DNA from: Hyphomonadaceae bacterium
GTDB taxonomy: Bacteria; Pseudomonadota; Alphaproteobacteria; Caulobacterales; Aquidulcibacteraceae
Assembly (NCBI GenBank): GCA_016791445.1
Contig: JAEUMP010000006.1
Location: 186,001-250,000 of the forward strand
Reading direction: 5' to 3'
Length of the DNA: 64,000 nucleotides
Below the pieces are notes generated by a model. The model was not told the origin of the DNA and ran no database searches. It saw nothing but the letters and a program-made list of their open reading frames with translations. The number at the start of each line of letters is the position of its first letter. Position 1 is the stretch's first letter. Position numbers and translations under genes: made by a program. Shown here one piece after another: positions 1 to 8,812 of the stretch.

Positions 1-1175
1 GGAGAGCCGTCCCTCAGGAACACCGGCGCGGTGGATCGTCCGTCCGGCGCGCGCGCTGCGGTCCATCCGGGGGCGTGGGCGGTGAGTTCGAGCCGCCGGT
101 CCCACACAACCGGCTCCCCCGGCGCCAGCGTCAGCGCCGGATGCGGCTTGCCGCCGCCACGCCGGCCGTGAACCCCGCCGGGGTCGCGGCTGACGAAGAT
201 CTGTTCCCCCTTCCGGACGAAGATCGCACCGCCGAGCGCGGTGTGGCCGTCCTGCCGGAGCCGCCGCAGGAGACCTGCCCCCGCTTCCTCCGGAATGTCC
301 CGGGTGCGGGCGCCCACGGCCACGGCCAGCGCCGCGAGGGCGATGGGACCGCCCTTGTGGTCGAGCAACGGCGCATGGACGACCGCGTCGGAGCCCTCCA
401 GCCGCACGAAGAGACCGGCGGCGAGACGGGCCTCCCCGTGCAAGGTCATGCCGAGCCGCGTCGACGCGAGCGCCTGCTCAATAAGCCCTTCCGTCTCGGC
501 GCTGTCGCGCAGTTCGCGGCGCGCCCGGACACGCGCATAGCGCAGCATCTCGTTGGACGGATCCTCGATCCAGTGCAGGCCTTCGCGGCGCAGGTGATCG
601 CGCAGCGCCTCCCGCGAGACGGACAGCAACGGCCGCGCGATCCGAAGATCGCGCCCCTCCGGCCAGACCGGCGACGGCGAGAGCGGCGACATGGCGGCCA
701 GACCGAAGGAACCGCTGCCCGCCTGACGCCGGATCAGCACGGTTTCCGCCTGATCGTCCCGCGTGTGGCCGAGATAGAGAACCGATGCGCCGCGCGCGCG
801 CGCAAGGTTTGCGAGCGCCGCGTGCCGCGCAATGCGCGCGGCTTCCTGGGAGCGCCGTTCGCCGTGCGGCCAGTCGAGCCGCAGGACGACCGGTTCCGCG
901 CCGAGGCCGTGCGCGATGTCTGCGGCGGCGACGGCTTCAGCCGCGGACTCCGGACGCAGCGCATGGTCGACGATCGCCGCAATGCGGAGACGGTCCGGCG
1001 CGACGACGCCCATGAGGTGCAGCAGCGCGACTGAATCCCCGCCCCCCGAGACGCCGACCAGCAGCGGTCCCGACGCCCTCAGCGACAGCCGCAGCGTCGG
1101 CGCCGCCTTAGCGACGAGGCTGTCCGGCAGGTGCGCGGGGAGCCGTACCGGGGCGGGAAGCGAGGAAAGCGGCAT
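1..1175 (-). CDS. tilS: tRNA(Ile)-lysidine synthase, C-terminus cut by window edge
   Basis: Uses ATP and lysine to convert C34 of the CAU-anticodon tRNA(Ile) to lysidine, so that the tRNA reads AUA; cytoplasmic. The frame is open to the left edge, so the end of the protein is missing; about 391 codons are visible. The PP-loop motif SGGGDS lies at residues 43-48, followed by VDHALRPES, HTRDDQAET and WIEDPSN, all typical of TilS. I chose the ATG at 1175 because it is in frame just upstream of the PP-loop. It lies inside the preceding YbjN gene, giving a 68-bp overlap that suggests translational coupling. In many alphaproteobacteria tilS follows the tol-pal genes, as here. Identity is secure; the exact start is less so. 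Confidence 0.93.
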   Translation of the reverse strand, partial: MPLSSLPAPVRLPAHLPDSLVAKAAPTLRLSLRASGPLLVGVSGGGDSVALLHLMGVVAPDRLRIAAIVDHALRPESAAEAVAAADIAHGLGAEPVVLRLDWPHGERRSQEAARIARHAALANLARARGASVLYLGHTRDDQAETVLIRRQAGSGSFGLAAMSPLSPSPVWPEGRDLRIARPLLSVSREALRDHLRREGLHWIEDPSNEMLRYARVRARRELRDSAETEGLIEQALASTRLGMTLHGEARLAAGLFVRLEGSDAVVHAPLLDHKGGPIALAALAVAVGARTRDIPEEAGAGLLRRLRQDGHTALGGAIFVRKGEQIFVSRDPGGVHGRRGGGKPHPALTLAPGEPVVWDRRLELTAHAPGWTAARAPDGRSTAPVFLRDGS

Positions 1176-1671
1176 AGGTCTCGAGCGCGGCGCCCCACGT
1201 CTCCAGGTGCAGCCTGAGGCTCTCCGGAGAAAGCCCGCCTTCCAGGCTTATGTCCATCTGCAACGCCGGATCGCCGCTCTGCACCAGGAACGCGCGCGCG
1301 AAACGCGTGCGGTTGTTCCAGCCGTTGATGCGCTCGAGCGGCATGCGCTGGCCGCCGGTGAATCCGGCGTAGAGTTCGATGTCGGCGCACCGCTCGCCCG
1401 CCGGGTTGCAGGCGCCGAGGAACGCCTGGAACGGGATGTCGCCGGCGCGCCCGACCACGGTCGTCTCGCGCCCCTCGACCTTCACTTCACCCGCGAGGTC
1501 CGCGCTGCGGAGTGCAGCCGCGAGCCCGTTCGCGTCGATCGCGGTGATGAGAGTCGATGCGACCGGACGCTGCGGGGCGGCGGGACGGCCCACGGGCTGG
1601 TCGGTCACGACCTGCGCCGATACGGGCGACGCAAACAGGATAATGACGGCGGCGAGCGCGGCGAGGCGCAT
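1108..1671 (-). CDS. YbjN-domain secreted protein
   Basis: A 187-residue protein with an N-terminal signal peptide (hydrophobic to about residue 18, then ASPVSAQ). The rest resembles the YbjN family (putative sensory transduction regulator domain): an early 'ITAIDANGLAAAL' helix, a central ELYAGF segment, then the family-like RINGWNNRTRFARAF and DISLEGGLS segments. The molecular function of this family is not settled. The gene sits between cpoB and tilS in a leftward operon and its 3' end overlaps tilS by 68 bp. The signal peptide suggests a periplasmic location. Family assignment is by motif recall; no specific role is claimed. Confidence 0.7.
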   Translation of the reverse strand: MRLAALAAVIILFASPVSAQVVTDQPVGRPAAPQRPVASTLITAIDANGLAAALRSADLAGEVKVEGRETTVVGRAGDIPFQAFLGACNPAGERCADIELYAGFTGGQRMPLERINGWNNRTRFARAFLVQSGDPALQMDISLEGGLSPESLRLHLETWGAALETYAAFLASRPGTAPRAPAGQPRR

Positions 1672-1698
1672 GGGCGGCTCCCTGGACGTGCGCGCGGC

Positions 1699-2535
1699 TC
1701 AGCGCGCGGGGCACTGCGTGGCGCGCGCTTCGCTGACGGCGAGCTGCTTCAGGGCGGCAGGCGCCGCGGGATACTTCGTCGGGAAGTCCCGGAAGGTGTT
1801 GCAGGCCTGGGCCGTCTCTCCCATCCCGCGCAGCGAAATGCCGAGACGGATCCACGCGTCAGGCGCGCGGGGCGAGTTCGGCGTTTTGCGCAGGAGTTCG
1901 AGGAAGGTCGCCGCAGCGTCGCTGTGACGACCGAGCACGATCTGCGTGCGGCCGAGGAAATAGCGAGCTTCCGGCGCGTCGGGCGATTCCGGATACGCGC
2001 GCAGAAAGGCGGCGAGCGCGGCTTCCGCATCCGCCCATCGGGTCGCGTCGAGCAGGCGGCGCGCCTCGCGAAACGCCTGTGCGGCGTCGCCGGGCGCGGC
2101 TTGCGCGGGCAGCGTGCCGAGTTGGCCGGCGGCCGATGGCGGCGGGGTGATTTCTGCGGTGCGCGCGGGCGGACGGATCGGCACGACGACCGGCGGCGGC
2201 TGCGACACGACGGCCTGCGGCGGCTGGACTTGCGGGGACGGCGTCTGCGCAACCGCGTCGGGCGTCGACGGCGCGTTGACGCCGAGCGCCTCTTCGAGTT
2301 GCCGCTTCAGTCGCGTGTTTTCACGACGCACCTGACGCAATTCCATCGACAGCCGCTCATTCGCGGCGGTCTCGTCACGCAGCAGCGCTTCGAGTTCGTC
2401 GACGCGCGACTGCAGGCGCGAGAGGTTTTCGCTCGCCGCCGGCGCGCTCGTCACCGATTGCGCGAGCGGCGCCGATGTGAAGGCGACCGTCGCTGCGAGA
2501 GCGACGGTCGCGATCTGGAGGGACCTCGTTTTCAT
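1699..2535 (-). CDS. cpoB: Tol-Pal system protein CpoB/YbgF
   Basis: Periplasmic coordinator of outer-membrane constriction (Tol-Pal) with peptidoglycan synthesis at division. The 278-residue product has a signal peptide (about 1-26, ending APLAQ), a coiled-coil segment around 36-88 (LSRLQSRVDELEALL and following heptads), a proline-rich linker, and a C-terminal TPR domain from about residue 150 (FREARRLLDATRWADAEAAL, then YFLGRTQIVLGRHSDAA). This order and length are normal for YbgF/CpoB. It follows pal by about 39 bp on the same strand, the usual arrangement. TolQRAB are presumably to the right in other parts of the genome or absent from this window. Confidence 0.93.
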   Translation of the reverse strand: MKTRSLQIATVALAATVAFTSAPLAQSVTSAPAASENLSRLQSRVDELEALLRDETAANERLSMELRQVRRENTRLKRQLEEALGVNAPSTPDAVAQTPSPQVQPPQAVVSQPPPVVVPIRPPARTAEITPPPSAAGQLGTLPAQAAPGDAAQAFREARRLLDATRWADAEAALAAFLRAYPESPDAPEARYFLGRTQIVLGRHSDAAATFLELLRKTPNSPRAPDAWIRLGISLRGMGETAQACNTFRDFPTKYPAAPAALKQLAVSEARATQCPAR

Positions 2536-2574
2536 GAGGTGCGTCTATCGGTGCGCTTCGGCCAAAATGCGGCG

Positions 2575-3096
2575 TCAGCTCACCGCGCCCGAGACGAGCT
2601 GCGTGTGCGCATTGCGGTTCAGCGCGTGCGCTTCTTCCGTCTGACGCGGATCGAGCGGACGCTCCTTGCCGTAGGACACGGTCTCGATGCGGTTCGCCGG
2701 GACGCCGAGGCCGACGAGGTATTCCTTCGCCGCCGCAGCGCGACGCGCGCCAAGGGCGAGGTTGTATTCACGGGTGCCGCGCTCGTCGGCGCTGCCGGCC
2801 AGCAGGACGCGCACGTTCGGATAGCGACGCAGCCAGGCGGCCTGCTTTTCGAGCGTGGCGCGCGCATCGGGCGAAAGATCGAACCGGTCATAGCCGAAGA
2901 AGACACGCTCACCGACGGTGACGCGGAAATCGTCGAGCGATCCCGGGACCGGGCCCGACGGCAGCGTCGTGGTCGGCGGCGCAGGCGTGACGATCGGCGG
3001 CGTCGGCGCAGGCGCTTCTTCGACCTTGGGCTTGCTGGCGCAGGCGGCCATGACCGCAACGAGGGCGAAGGCGGCGACTTTGGCGAGAGTACGCAT
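2575..3096 (-). CDS. pal: Peptidoglycan-associated lipoprotein Pal
   Basis: Outer-membrane lipoprotein that binds peptidoglycan and TolB. With the ATG at 3096 the product is 173 residues: a lipoprotein signal ending AVMAAC (Cys19 is the lipidation site), a Pro-rich linker, and an OmpA-like domain from about residue 60. That domain contains GYDRFDLSPDA and the peptidoglycan-binding segment SADERGTREYNLALGARRA. The longer frame to 3198 would add 34 residues before the signal peptide and is rejected for that reason. It heads the leftward pal-cpoB-ybjN-tilS unit; the 203 bp to the divergent glyoxalase gene presumably hold both promoters. Confidence 0.95.
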   Translation of the reverse strand: MRTLAKVAAFALVAVMAACASKPKVEEAPAPTPPIVTPAPPTTTLPSGPVPGSLDDFRVTVGERVFFGYDRFDLSPDARATLEKQAAWLRRYPNVRVLLAGSADERGTREYNLALGARRAAAAKEYLVGLGVPANRIETVSYGKERPLDPRQTEEAHALNRNAHTQLVSGAVS

Positions 3097-3299
3097 GATG
3101 GAATCGGCTCCGTGCAGGCGCCGCTCGACGCGGCTTTTAGGCGACAACATCCCAGAACTGTGCGGAAATTTCGGCGGAGGCGCCAGAAAGTTCCCCAATC
3201 ATCCCCTGATCCGGGGGACCAGTAGCCAGCGAATTGTGACGATCGCAAGCGCGAAGGTTAACGCCGGCGCCCTCGCCCGGGTCCCTCGAAATGCTATGA

Positions 3300-3782
3300 G
3301 TGTCGGCCCGACCCGACCGGAGCCCGACCTTGCATTATCTTCACACAATGGTCCGCGTCAGCGACCTCGACGCCTCGCTCGGCTTCTACTGCAACAAGCT
3401 GGGCCTCAAGGAGATGCGGCGCACGGAGAATGAAGCGGGCCGCTTCACGCTCGTGTTTCTTTGCGCGCCCGGCGACGAGGCGCATGTGCGCAAGGGCGGC
3501 TCGCCCATGCCGGGGCCGATGGTCGAGCTGACCTACAACTGGGACCCCGAGGACTATCAGGGTGGCCGGAATTTCGGCCACCTCGCCTACGCGGTCGATG
3601 ACATTTACGCGAGCTGTCAGCGGCTGATGGACGGCGGCGTCGTGATTTCCCGCCCGCCGCGCGACGGCCGCATGGCCTTCATCCGCTCGCCGGACGGCAT
3701 CTCCGTGGAGCTGCTGCAGAAGGGCGAACCGCTCGCGCCGGCCGAGCCGTGGGCAAGCATGGGGAATACCGGCGTGTGGTGA
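3300..3782 (+). CDS. gloA: Lactoylglutathione lyase (glyoxalase I)
   Basis: Converts the methylglyoxal-glutathione hemithioacetal to S-lactoylglutathione; cytoplasmic metalloenzyme. The 160-residue protein starts with GTG at 3300 and shows one VOC fold: YLHTMVRVSDLDASLGFY at the N-terminus, VELTYNWD, RNFGHLAYAVDD and ISVELLQKGE. These carry the expected His/Glu/His/Glu metal ligands. An ATG at 3296 is in another frame. A later in-frame ATG (HTMVRV) would remove the first metal ligand and is unlikely. It is followed after 16 bp by a gene for a secreted unknown. Confidence 0.9.
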   Translation: MSARPDRSPTLHYLHTMVRVSDLDASLGFYCNKLGLKEMRRTENEAGRFTLVFLCAPGDEAHVRKGGSPMPGPMVELTYNWDPEDYQGGRNFGHLAYAVDDIYASCQRLMDGGVVISRPPRDGRMAFIRSPDGISVELLQKGEPLAPAEPWASMGNTGVW

Positions 3783-3798
3783 ACACCGGGGAGGTGCG

Positions 3799-4440
3799 AT
3801 GATGAGTTCAACAATGCTGGCCCGTCGGCGTCTGCTTCTGGCGGGCGCTCTCTTCTCACTGCCGTTCGGAGCGGCGCACGCCGACGACGATTTCCCGCGC
3901 GCCGTCTGGTCCGATCTCCTGGGCTTTGCGACGTCGATGAGCCTCCAGATCAAGTCGCGCGCGGACCAGATCGGCTCAGGGCTCGCAAACGCACCCGCAG
4001 ACGTCGTGTTCACGTCTGTCTTCGGCGATGGCGTCGCCAGCCCTGCGGAACGTAAACGGCGCACGGCGGCAGCCGCCCGCGAACTCGCCCTGATCGCGTT
4101 TCGGGAGCGAACGCAACTCCTGCCGCTTATCGACGCCTATATCGCCGCGCCGAGCGACGAGACATGGGCGCCGGTAAAGAGCGCGATGCGTGAAGTCGTC
4201 GTCGATCTGTACGTCGTCGATCAGCGGTTCGCGCGTTTGAGTCATGACGGGGCCGTCGCGGCAGCCGAGAGCCTGGTGGAGGGCAAAGTCCAGATCATCC
4301 TGCAGCAGATGCAGGCCGGACGACCCGTGAGCCCGCAAAGTCTCAGCGCGTTCAGGGATTTCCGCTTCGTCTTCGCCAGCCTCGTCACGCAGAAGGGCCG
4401 CCTCGCCGAGCAGCTCGCGCTGCTCGCCAACGCGATGTAG
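3799..4440 (+). CDS. Secreted protein of unknown function
   Basis: A 213-residue protein with a clear signal peptide (LARRRLLLAGALFSLPFGAAHA, cleavage near residue 28). The twin arginine in LARRRLLL is suggestive of, but not a proper match to, a Tat signal. The mature part is mostly alpha-helical (for example AERKRRTAAAARELALIAF) with no motif I recognise and no cysteine. The start at 3799 follows a GGGGAGGTGCG Shine-Dalgarno sequence; a second ATG at 3802 is also possible. It lies 16 bp after gloA and may be cotranscribed. Function unknown. Confidence 0.75.
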   Translation: MMSSTMLARRRLLLAGALFSLPFGAAHADDDFPRAVWSDLLGFATSMSLQIKSRADQIGSGLANAPADVVFTSVFGDGVASPAERKRRTAAAARELALIAFRERTQLLPLIDAYIAAPSDETWAPVKSAMREVVVDLYVVDQRFARLSHDGAVAAAESLVEGKVQIILQQMQAGRPVSPQSLSAFRDFRFVFASLVTQKGRLAEQLALLANAM

Positions 4441-4504
4441 GCGCGGCGCCCGAGAAGGTTAACGCCGCCTCGGATTCAGCGCGCCCGGAAACCTTTCATT
4501 AACC

Positions 4505-5041
4505 ATGCCGCGCAATCGTTCCGGCATGGGAACGATCTTCATTCACTTCCATCCCCACGATCTGTTCGCCGCCGAGATCATCGCCGGGGCGCTCGTGGAT
4601 TGCGGCGACGTGATCCTGCGGCCGCACGCGCTTTACGGTCACGCGCCGATCACGCCGGAACGGCTGGCCGTCGATTGGCATGTGGCGCTCTGGACGCCGA
4701 GCGGCGCGTCGCTGACCTCGATGGTGCATCTGGCGAACACGCTCGCGCAGACGCGCGGGCCGCTGATGCTGCTGACATTCGACGAGAGCTTCGCACCGCA
4801 GAACGTCCGCACGGAGCAGCAGTTTCCCCTGTTCGATCGCGGCGTCGACTGGCGCGTCTATCGCGCGGGACTGCGGCAGCGGCTGCGCTATGCAGTGGAA
4901 ACCTATCCGCGGCAGGAGCGCGTCGACAGTCTCGTGCTCGCGGCGCGCAATGTGGACCAGACGGTGCAGGCGCTGTTCGCGAGCCGCTATGTCTTGCCGG
5001 CGCTGATCCTCTTCGGCGTCTTCATCTGGACGCTGCGCTAG
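4505..5041 (+). CDS. Unknown protein, possible TIR-like fold with C-terminal membrane anchor
   Basis: A 178-residue protein. Residues 8-120 have the rhythm of a TIR domain: a first strand and acidic loop (TIFIHFHPHDLFAAEII) followed by a helix, an alternating strand-helix pattern, and PLMLLTFDES. The canonical catalytic glutamate is not obvious. The last about 20 residues ([17 protein letters not shown]) form one hydrophobic segment ending at the stop, so the protein is probably tail-anchored with a cytosolic domain. An internal ATG at 4526 is an alternative start; no good Shine-Dalgarno separates them. The gene overlaps the convergent antibiotic-monooxygenase-like gene by 4 bp. The TIR suggestion is inference from pattern only. 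Confidence 0.6.
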   Translation: MPRNRSGMGTIFIHFHPHDLFAAEIIAGALVDCGDVILRPHALYGHAPITPERLAVDWHVALWTPSGASLTSMVHLANTLAQTRGPLMLLTFDESFAPQNVRTEQQFPLFDRGVDWRVYRAGLRQRLRYAVETYPRQERVDSLVLAARNVDQTVQALFASRYVLPALILFGVFIWTLR

Positions 5042-5337
5042 ATGTCCTTGCTCGACGCGACTTCGTACTCGCGCATCTGACGGTCGCCGATGCCCGCCTC
5101 CGCCCAGCTTTCGCGCCAGACTTTCATGTGCGGCATGTGACGGTGCGCCTCGCGCGCATCGGCGTCGCGAAACACTTCGAAGATATGCACGAGGTGATCG
5201 TCGTTCACGTCGAAGGCGAAGCTGTAGTCGATGCAGCCCGGCTCCGCGCGCGACGCCGCCACGATGGCGCGGATGTGCGGCAGCGCCGCGTCCCGCTTGC
5301 CCGGCGCAATGCGGATGGTCCCGGCCAAGACAATCAC
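5038..5337 (-). CDS. Putative quinol/antibiotic monooxygenase (ABM) family protein
   Basis: A 99-residue dimeric ferredoxin-fold protein of the YgiN/ABM type. Recognisable segments are [30 protein letters not shown] and the conserved [15 protein letters not shown] with HMPHMKVW. The start is a GTG at 5337 that overlaps the leuD stop codon (GTGA), so it is the last gene of the leuC-leuD transcription unit. Members often act on quinols or are uncharacterised; the substrate is unknown. The 3' end overlaps the convergent TIR-like gene by 4 bp. Confidence 0.85.
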   Translation of the reverse strand: MIVLAGTIRIAPGKRDAALPHIRAIVAASRAEPGCIDYSFAFDVNDDHLVHIFEVFRDADAREAHRHMPHMKVWRESWAEAGIGDRQMREYEVASSKDI

Positions 5338-5939
5338 TTGAGCCACGCCGTCTGATAGCGGCGGCGTTGCTCGTACGCGCTGATGTCGTCGGCGCGCGTG
5401 AGCGTCATGCCGATATCGTCGAGACCTTCGAGCAGTTTGAGTTTCCGGCCCGGATCGATGTCGAAGGTGAAGACCTTGCCGGACGGCGACGTCACCGTCT
5501 GTGCGTAGAGATCGATGGTGAAGAGACAATTGCCGCCGCCCGCTTCGCCCGCGAGGGCATCGCACGCCTCCTGCGGCAGGACGATGGGCAGGATGCCGTT
5601 GTTGAAGCAGTTGTTGAAGAAGATGTCCGCGAAGGACGGCGCGATCACGCAACGCAGGCCGAAATCATCGAGCGCCCACGGCGCATGTTCGCGCGAGGAA
5701 CCGCAGCCGAAATTCGGCCCCGCGATGAGTATGTTGGCGCCCTGGAAGGTCGGCTGGTTGAGCACGAAGTCGGGCTTCGGCTTGCCCTCGCCGTCGAAAC
5801 GCAGATCGTAGAAGAGGCCCTTGCCGAGACCCGTGCGCTCCACCGTCGCGAGGAACTGCTTCGGGATGATCTGGTCGGTGTCGATATTGGCGATCGGCAG
5901 CGGCGCGGCGATGGCGTGGAGGCGGGTGAAGGGTTTCAT
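5334..5939 (-). CDS. leuD: 3-isopropylmalate dehydratase small subunit
   Basis: Small subunit of the leucine-pathway isomerase that, with LeuC, interconverts 2- and 3-isopropylmalate. The 201-residue length is normal. Diagnostic segments are [13 protein letters not shown] near the N-terminus, [15 protein letters not shown] around residue 75-90 and [13 protein letters not shown]. It lies downstream of leuC on the same strand, but two unrelated genes (a small membrane protein and a VOC protein) are inserted between the two subunits. The overlap with the following gene is GTGA and the gap from the preceding one is 4 bp, so it is clearly in one operon. Confidence 0.97.
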   Translation of the reverse strand: MKPFTRLHAIAAPLPIANIDTDQIIPKQFLATVERTGLGKGLFYDLRFDGEGKPKPDFVLNQPTFQGANILIAGPNFGCGSSREHAPWALDDFGLRCVIAPSFADIFFNNCFNNGILPIVLPQEACDALAGEAGGGNCLFTIDLYAQTVTSPSGKVFTFDIDPGRKLKLLEGLDDIGMTLTRADDISAYEQRRRYQTAWLK

Positions 5940-5943
5940 CGGC

Positions 5944-6777
5944 TCAACTTCCGATCAGCAAGGTCGGCACGCCGCACGTGCCGTCGCGCACCGTGAACAC
6001 GCGCGTGCCCTCGCGGCGGCCCTTGCGGACCTCGGAGACGTTCACACCGGCGGCGCTGAGGCGCGCGTGCGCGGCGTCGATGTCGCCGGTGCGCCAGGTG
6101 AAGCCCCACGGACTGTCTGGCGCGTCCGAGACGCCGGCTTTCAGATCGTGCGCGACCTCGACGATCATGTCGCCGCAGCGGAAGAACATGAGCCGCGCAT
6201 TCCACTCCGGCGCCGTGCGGTCGAGACGCAGATCGAGGCCGAGCTTCGCGCCGTAATTCGCCAGCGCGCGATCAGGTGCTGCGGTGCGCACCACCACATG
6301 ATCGAGCGCGGTCACACCGGACGGCGTCTCCATCGTCGAGCGCGGCCAGGGTTTGTCTTCCGGCTTCTGCTCGATGAGGAACGTGTTCACGCCGGCGAAG
6401 GCGGTGGAGAACATGCGCCAGAAGCGCTTCTCCTTCGTCTCCACATGCGTGGAACGCAGCGGATGAGGGTCGGTCGCCTTCACGCCGCGACGCGTGAGCA
6501 GTTTGTGATACGCCTCGAGATCGGGCGTCGCATAGGCGAGCGCCCAGATGCCTTCGCCATGCGCGTCGAGATGGGCCTTCGCCATGTCGCCGGTGAAGCC
6601 CGGCCCCGTCGGGCAGATGATGTCGAGCGCCATGTTGTCGAGCTGGAACCACACATGCTCCGCGCCGCCGTCGCCGCCATGCCAGTTCGGCTTGCAGCCG
6701 AGAAGGGCTGTGTATTGCGCGGTCGCAGCCGGCAGATCGCGCACGATGAGCGCGACGTGATCGAGGGCGGTGATCAT
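5944..6777 (-). CDS. Two-domain VOC (glyoxalase-like) protein
   Basis: A 277-residue vicinal-oxygen-chelate protein with two halves: [19 protein letters not shown] at residues 2-20 and, from about residue 150, [18 protein letters not shown]. The architecture matches the glyoxalase-like/extradiol-type VOC proteins sometimes annotated as glyoxalase_3 family. The ATG at 6777 overlaps the stop of the upstream gene (ATGA), so I prefer it to the longer frame to 6822. It lies between leuC and leuD. The substrate cannot be read from the sequence. Confidence 0.85.
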   Translation of the reverse strand: MITALDHVALIVRDLPAATAQYTALLGCKPNWHGGDGGAEHVWFQLDNMALDIICPTGPGFTGDMAKAHLDAHGEGIWALAYATPDLEAYHKLLTRRGVKATDPHPLRSTHVETKEKRFWRMFSTAFAGVNTFLIEQKPEDKPWPRSTMETPSGVTALDHVVVRTAAPDRALANYGAKLGLDLRLDRTAPEWNARLMFFRCGDMIVEVAHDLKAGVSDAPDSPWGFTWRTGDIDAAHARLSAAGVNVSEVRKGRREGTRVFTVRDGTCGVPTLLIGS

Positions 6778-7316
6778 TCGGTGTCCATCGCGCTGTTGCT
6801 CACCAAGTGGGTCATTCGCCAAGCGAATACGCCAATGATCCCGGCAAGCGAGACAATTCCAAGGATAAACTTGATCATGCTCTCGCGGACAAGGACTTCT
6901 CGCCTGTCGCTGTAGTCCACAAGCAATTGCCGTCCCAAGGCGACAGACATGACGCGCGGTCGGTCAACGCGCCAATAGCCCACCGTAACGGTTTCACCCG
7001 CCAGTTTCGGTTGCACGACTTCCAGAATTCTCATCTGCGACTCGTTCAGATTCCCCATTTGCAAGGAAACCCCAGTTGTCGTGATAATCCGGAAACAGCG
7101 AAGGGATGTTTGTCCCCGAAGCCCGGTGCACTTGCCGACGTGCGCACTCTGTACGACATGATTTTCGAGTGCGCTCGGCTGACTGATGTTCGGCGGGTCG
7201 AAGAACAGCGCGACCGCCCCTTCGTGAGCGAAGTGCGCCGGCAGCAGTGCAGCGACAAGGGCAATGAGCGCAGCAAAAACGCCGTCATCGCCTTTCACTT
7301 TCATCCAGCCCGTCAT
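6774..7316 (-). CDS. Small membrane protein of unknown function in the leu operon
   Basis: A protein of about 180 residues (start ATG at 7316; 7304 is also possible). It has an N-terminal hydrophobic segment (GVFAALIALVAALLPAHFA), a soluble middle of about 110 residues with two cysteines close together (GKCTGLRGQTSLRCF), and a C-terminal membrane segment (KFILGIVSLAGIIGVFAW). The middle part therefore probably faces the periplasm. It starts about 10 bp after leuC and overlaps the VOC gene by ATGA. No family recognised. Its base composition (more AT, for example around 6960-7080) is lower in GC than its neighbours, which may mean later acquisition. Confidence 0.7.
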   Translation of the reverse strand: MTGWMKVKGDDGVFAALIALVAALLPAHFAHEGAVALFFDPPNISQPSALENHVVQSAHVGKCTGLRGQTSLRCFRIITTTGVSLQMGNLNESQMRILEVVQPKLAGETVTVGYWRVDRPRVMSVALGRQLLVDYSDRREVLVRESMIKFILGIVSLAGIIGVFAWRMTHLVSNSAMDTE

Positions 7317-7326
7317 CTCGCGGTCA

Positions 7327-8739
7327 TCACGATAGCCTGCGAACATCAACAAGCTTGCCCGCCAACGCCGCCGCCGCCGCCATTGCGGGCGAGACAAGAT
7401 GGGTGCGCCCGCCGCGGCCCTGACGGCCCTCGAAATTGCGGTTCGACGTACTCGCACACCGCTCTCCCGGCGCGAGCTTGTCGGGGTTCATGCCGAGGCA
7501 CATGGAGCATCCCGGCTCGCGCCATTCAAAGCCTGCATCGATGAAGATGCGGTCGAGCCCTTCGGCTTCCGCCTGCGCGCGCACGAGACCCGAGCCCGGC
7601 ACCACCATCGCGCGCACGCCGTCGGCCACCTGCCTGCCCTTCGCGATCGCCGCCGCAGCGCGCAGATCCTCGATCCGCGAATTGGTGCACGAGCCGATGA
7701 AGACGCGCTGGATGGGAAGGCCTTCGAGCTTCTGCCCCGCTTCGAGACCCATGTAGGCGAGCGCGCGCGCCGCGACGTCGGCCTTCACGGGATCGCTGAA
7801 GCTCTTCGGATCGGGCACGACATCGTCGATGGCGGCGCCCTGCTCGGGATTGGTGCCCCAGGTGACGAACGGCGCGAGCGTGGACACGTTGATGTCCACC
7901 ACCGCGTCGAATTTCGCGTCCACGTCGCTCTTCAGCGTCTTCCAGTAGACGAGCGCCTCTTGCCAGGCGCCGCCCTTCGGCGCCGCAACGCGGCCCATGA
8001 GATACGCAAACGTCTTTTCATCCGGCGCGACGAGGCCCGCACGCGCGCCGGCCTCGATGGACATGTTGCAGATCGTCATCCGCGCTTCCATCGACAGCGC
8101 GCGGATCGCCGATCCCGCATACTCCATCACGTAGCCCGTGCCGCCGCCCATGCCGATTTTCGCGATCAGCGCGAGCACCATGTCCTTCGACGTGACGCCC
8201 GGTTGCAGTTCGCCCTCGAAACGCACGAGCATATTTCGCGCTTTCCGCGACCGCAGCGTCTGCGTGGCGAGCACGTGTTCGACTTCGCTCGTGCCGATGC
8301 CGAAGGCGAGCGCGCCGAGCGCGCCGTGGGTGGAGGTGTGGCTGTCGCCGCACACGATCGTCATGCCCGGCTGCGAACGTCCCTGCTCGGGGCCGACGAC
8401 GTGGACGATGCCGTTGCGCACGTCGCCCATAGGAAAATACTCGATGTCCGCTTCCGCGACGTTCGCCGTCAGCGTCTCGAGCTGCAGTCGCGCTTCGGGG
8501 TCTTCCACGCCGGCAAGGCCAGCCGACTGGTTCTCCGTCGGCGTGTTGTGATCGGCCACCGCGAGCGTGAGATCGGGGCGTCGCACGGCGCGCTTTGCAG
8601 CCTTCAATCCCGCGAACGCCTGCGGCGTCGTCACCTCATGGATGAGATGGAGATCGATATAGAGCAGGGCCGAGCCGTCGGCTTCCGTGCCGACAACGTG
8701 GTTGTCCCAGATCTTGTCATAGAGCGTGCGTGCGACCAT
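7327..8739 (-). CDS. leuC: 3-isopropylmalate dehydratase large subunit
   Basis: Aconitase-family [4Fe-4S] subunit of isopropylmalate isomerase. With the ATG at 8739 it has 470 residues, the usual size. Typical segments: [12 protein letters not shown] at the start, [21 protein letters not shown], the first cluster cysteine in [10 protein letters not shown] and the other two in [12 protein letters not shown], then [12 protein letters not shown]. The frame could extend to 8775, but [11 protein letters not shown] matches the normal N-terminus. It is the first gene of a leftward operon leuC, membrane protein, VOC, leuD, ABM. Confidence 0.97.
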   Translation of the reverse strand: MVARTLYDKIWDNHVVGTEADGSALLYIDLHLIHEVTTPQAFAGLKAAKRAVRRPDLTLAVADHNTPTENQSAGLAGVEDPEARLQLETLTANVAEADIEYFPMGDVRNGIVHVVGPEQGRSQPGMTIVCGDSHTSTHGALGALAFGIGTSEVEHVLATQTLRSRKARNMLVRFEGELQPGVTSKDMVLALIAKIGMGGGTGYVMEYAGSAIRALSMEARMTICNMSIEAGARAGLVAPDEKTFAYLMGRVAAPKGGAWQEALVYWKTLKSDVDAKFDAVVDINVSTLAPFVTWGTNPEQGAAIDDVVPDPKSFSDPVKADVAARALAYMGLEAGQKLEGLPIQRVFIGSCTNSRIEDLRAAAAIAKGRQVADGVRAMVVPGSGLVRAQAEAEGLDRIFIDAGFEWREPGCSMCLGMNPDKLAPGERCASTSNRNFEGRQGRGGRTHLVSPAMAAAAALAGKLVDVRRLS

Positions 8740-8812
8740 GGCCGGGATGTAGGCCGGAACCCGTCTTCCCCGCAACCACCGAGATCGTTCGTTATCGAAG
8801 TAATGAGTGGCT

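Noticed and set aside
832-3225. A nearly 800-codon open frame on the plus strand opposite tilS, cpoB and pal
   Set aside because: It is antisense to four genes with clear motifs and reads as Arg/Ala-rich low-complexity protein; a GC-content artefact.
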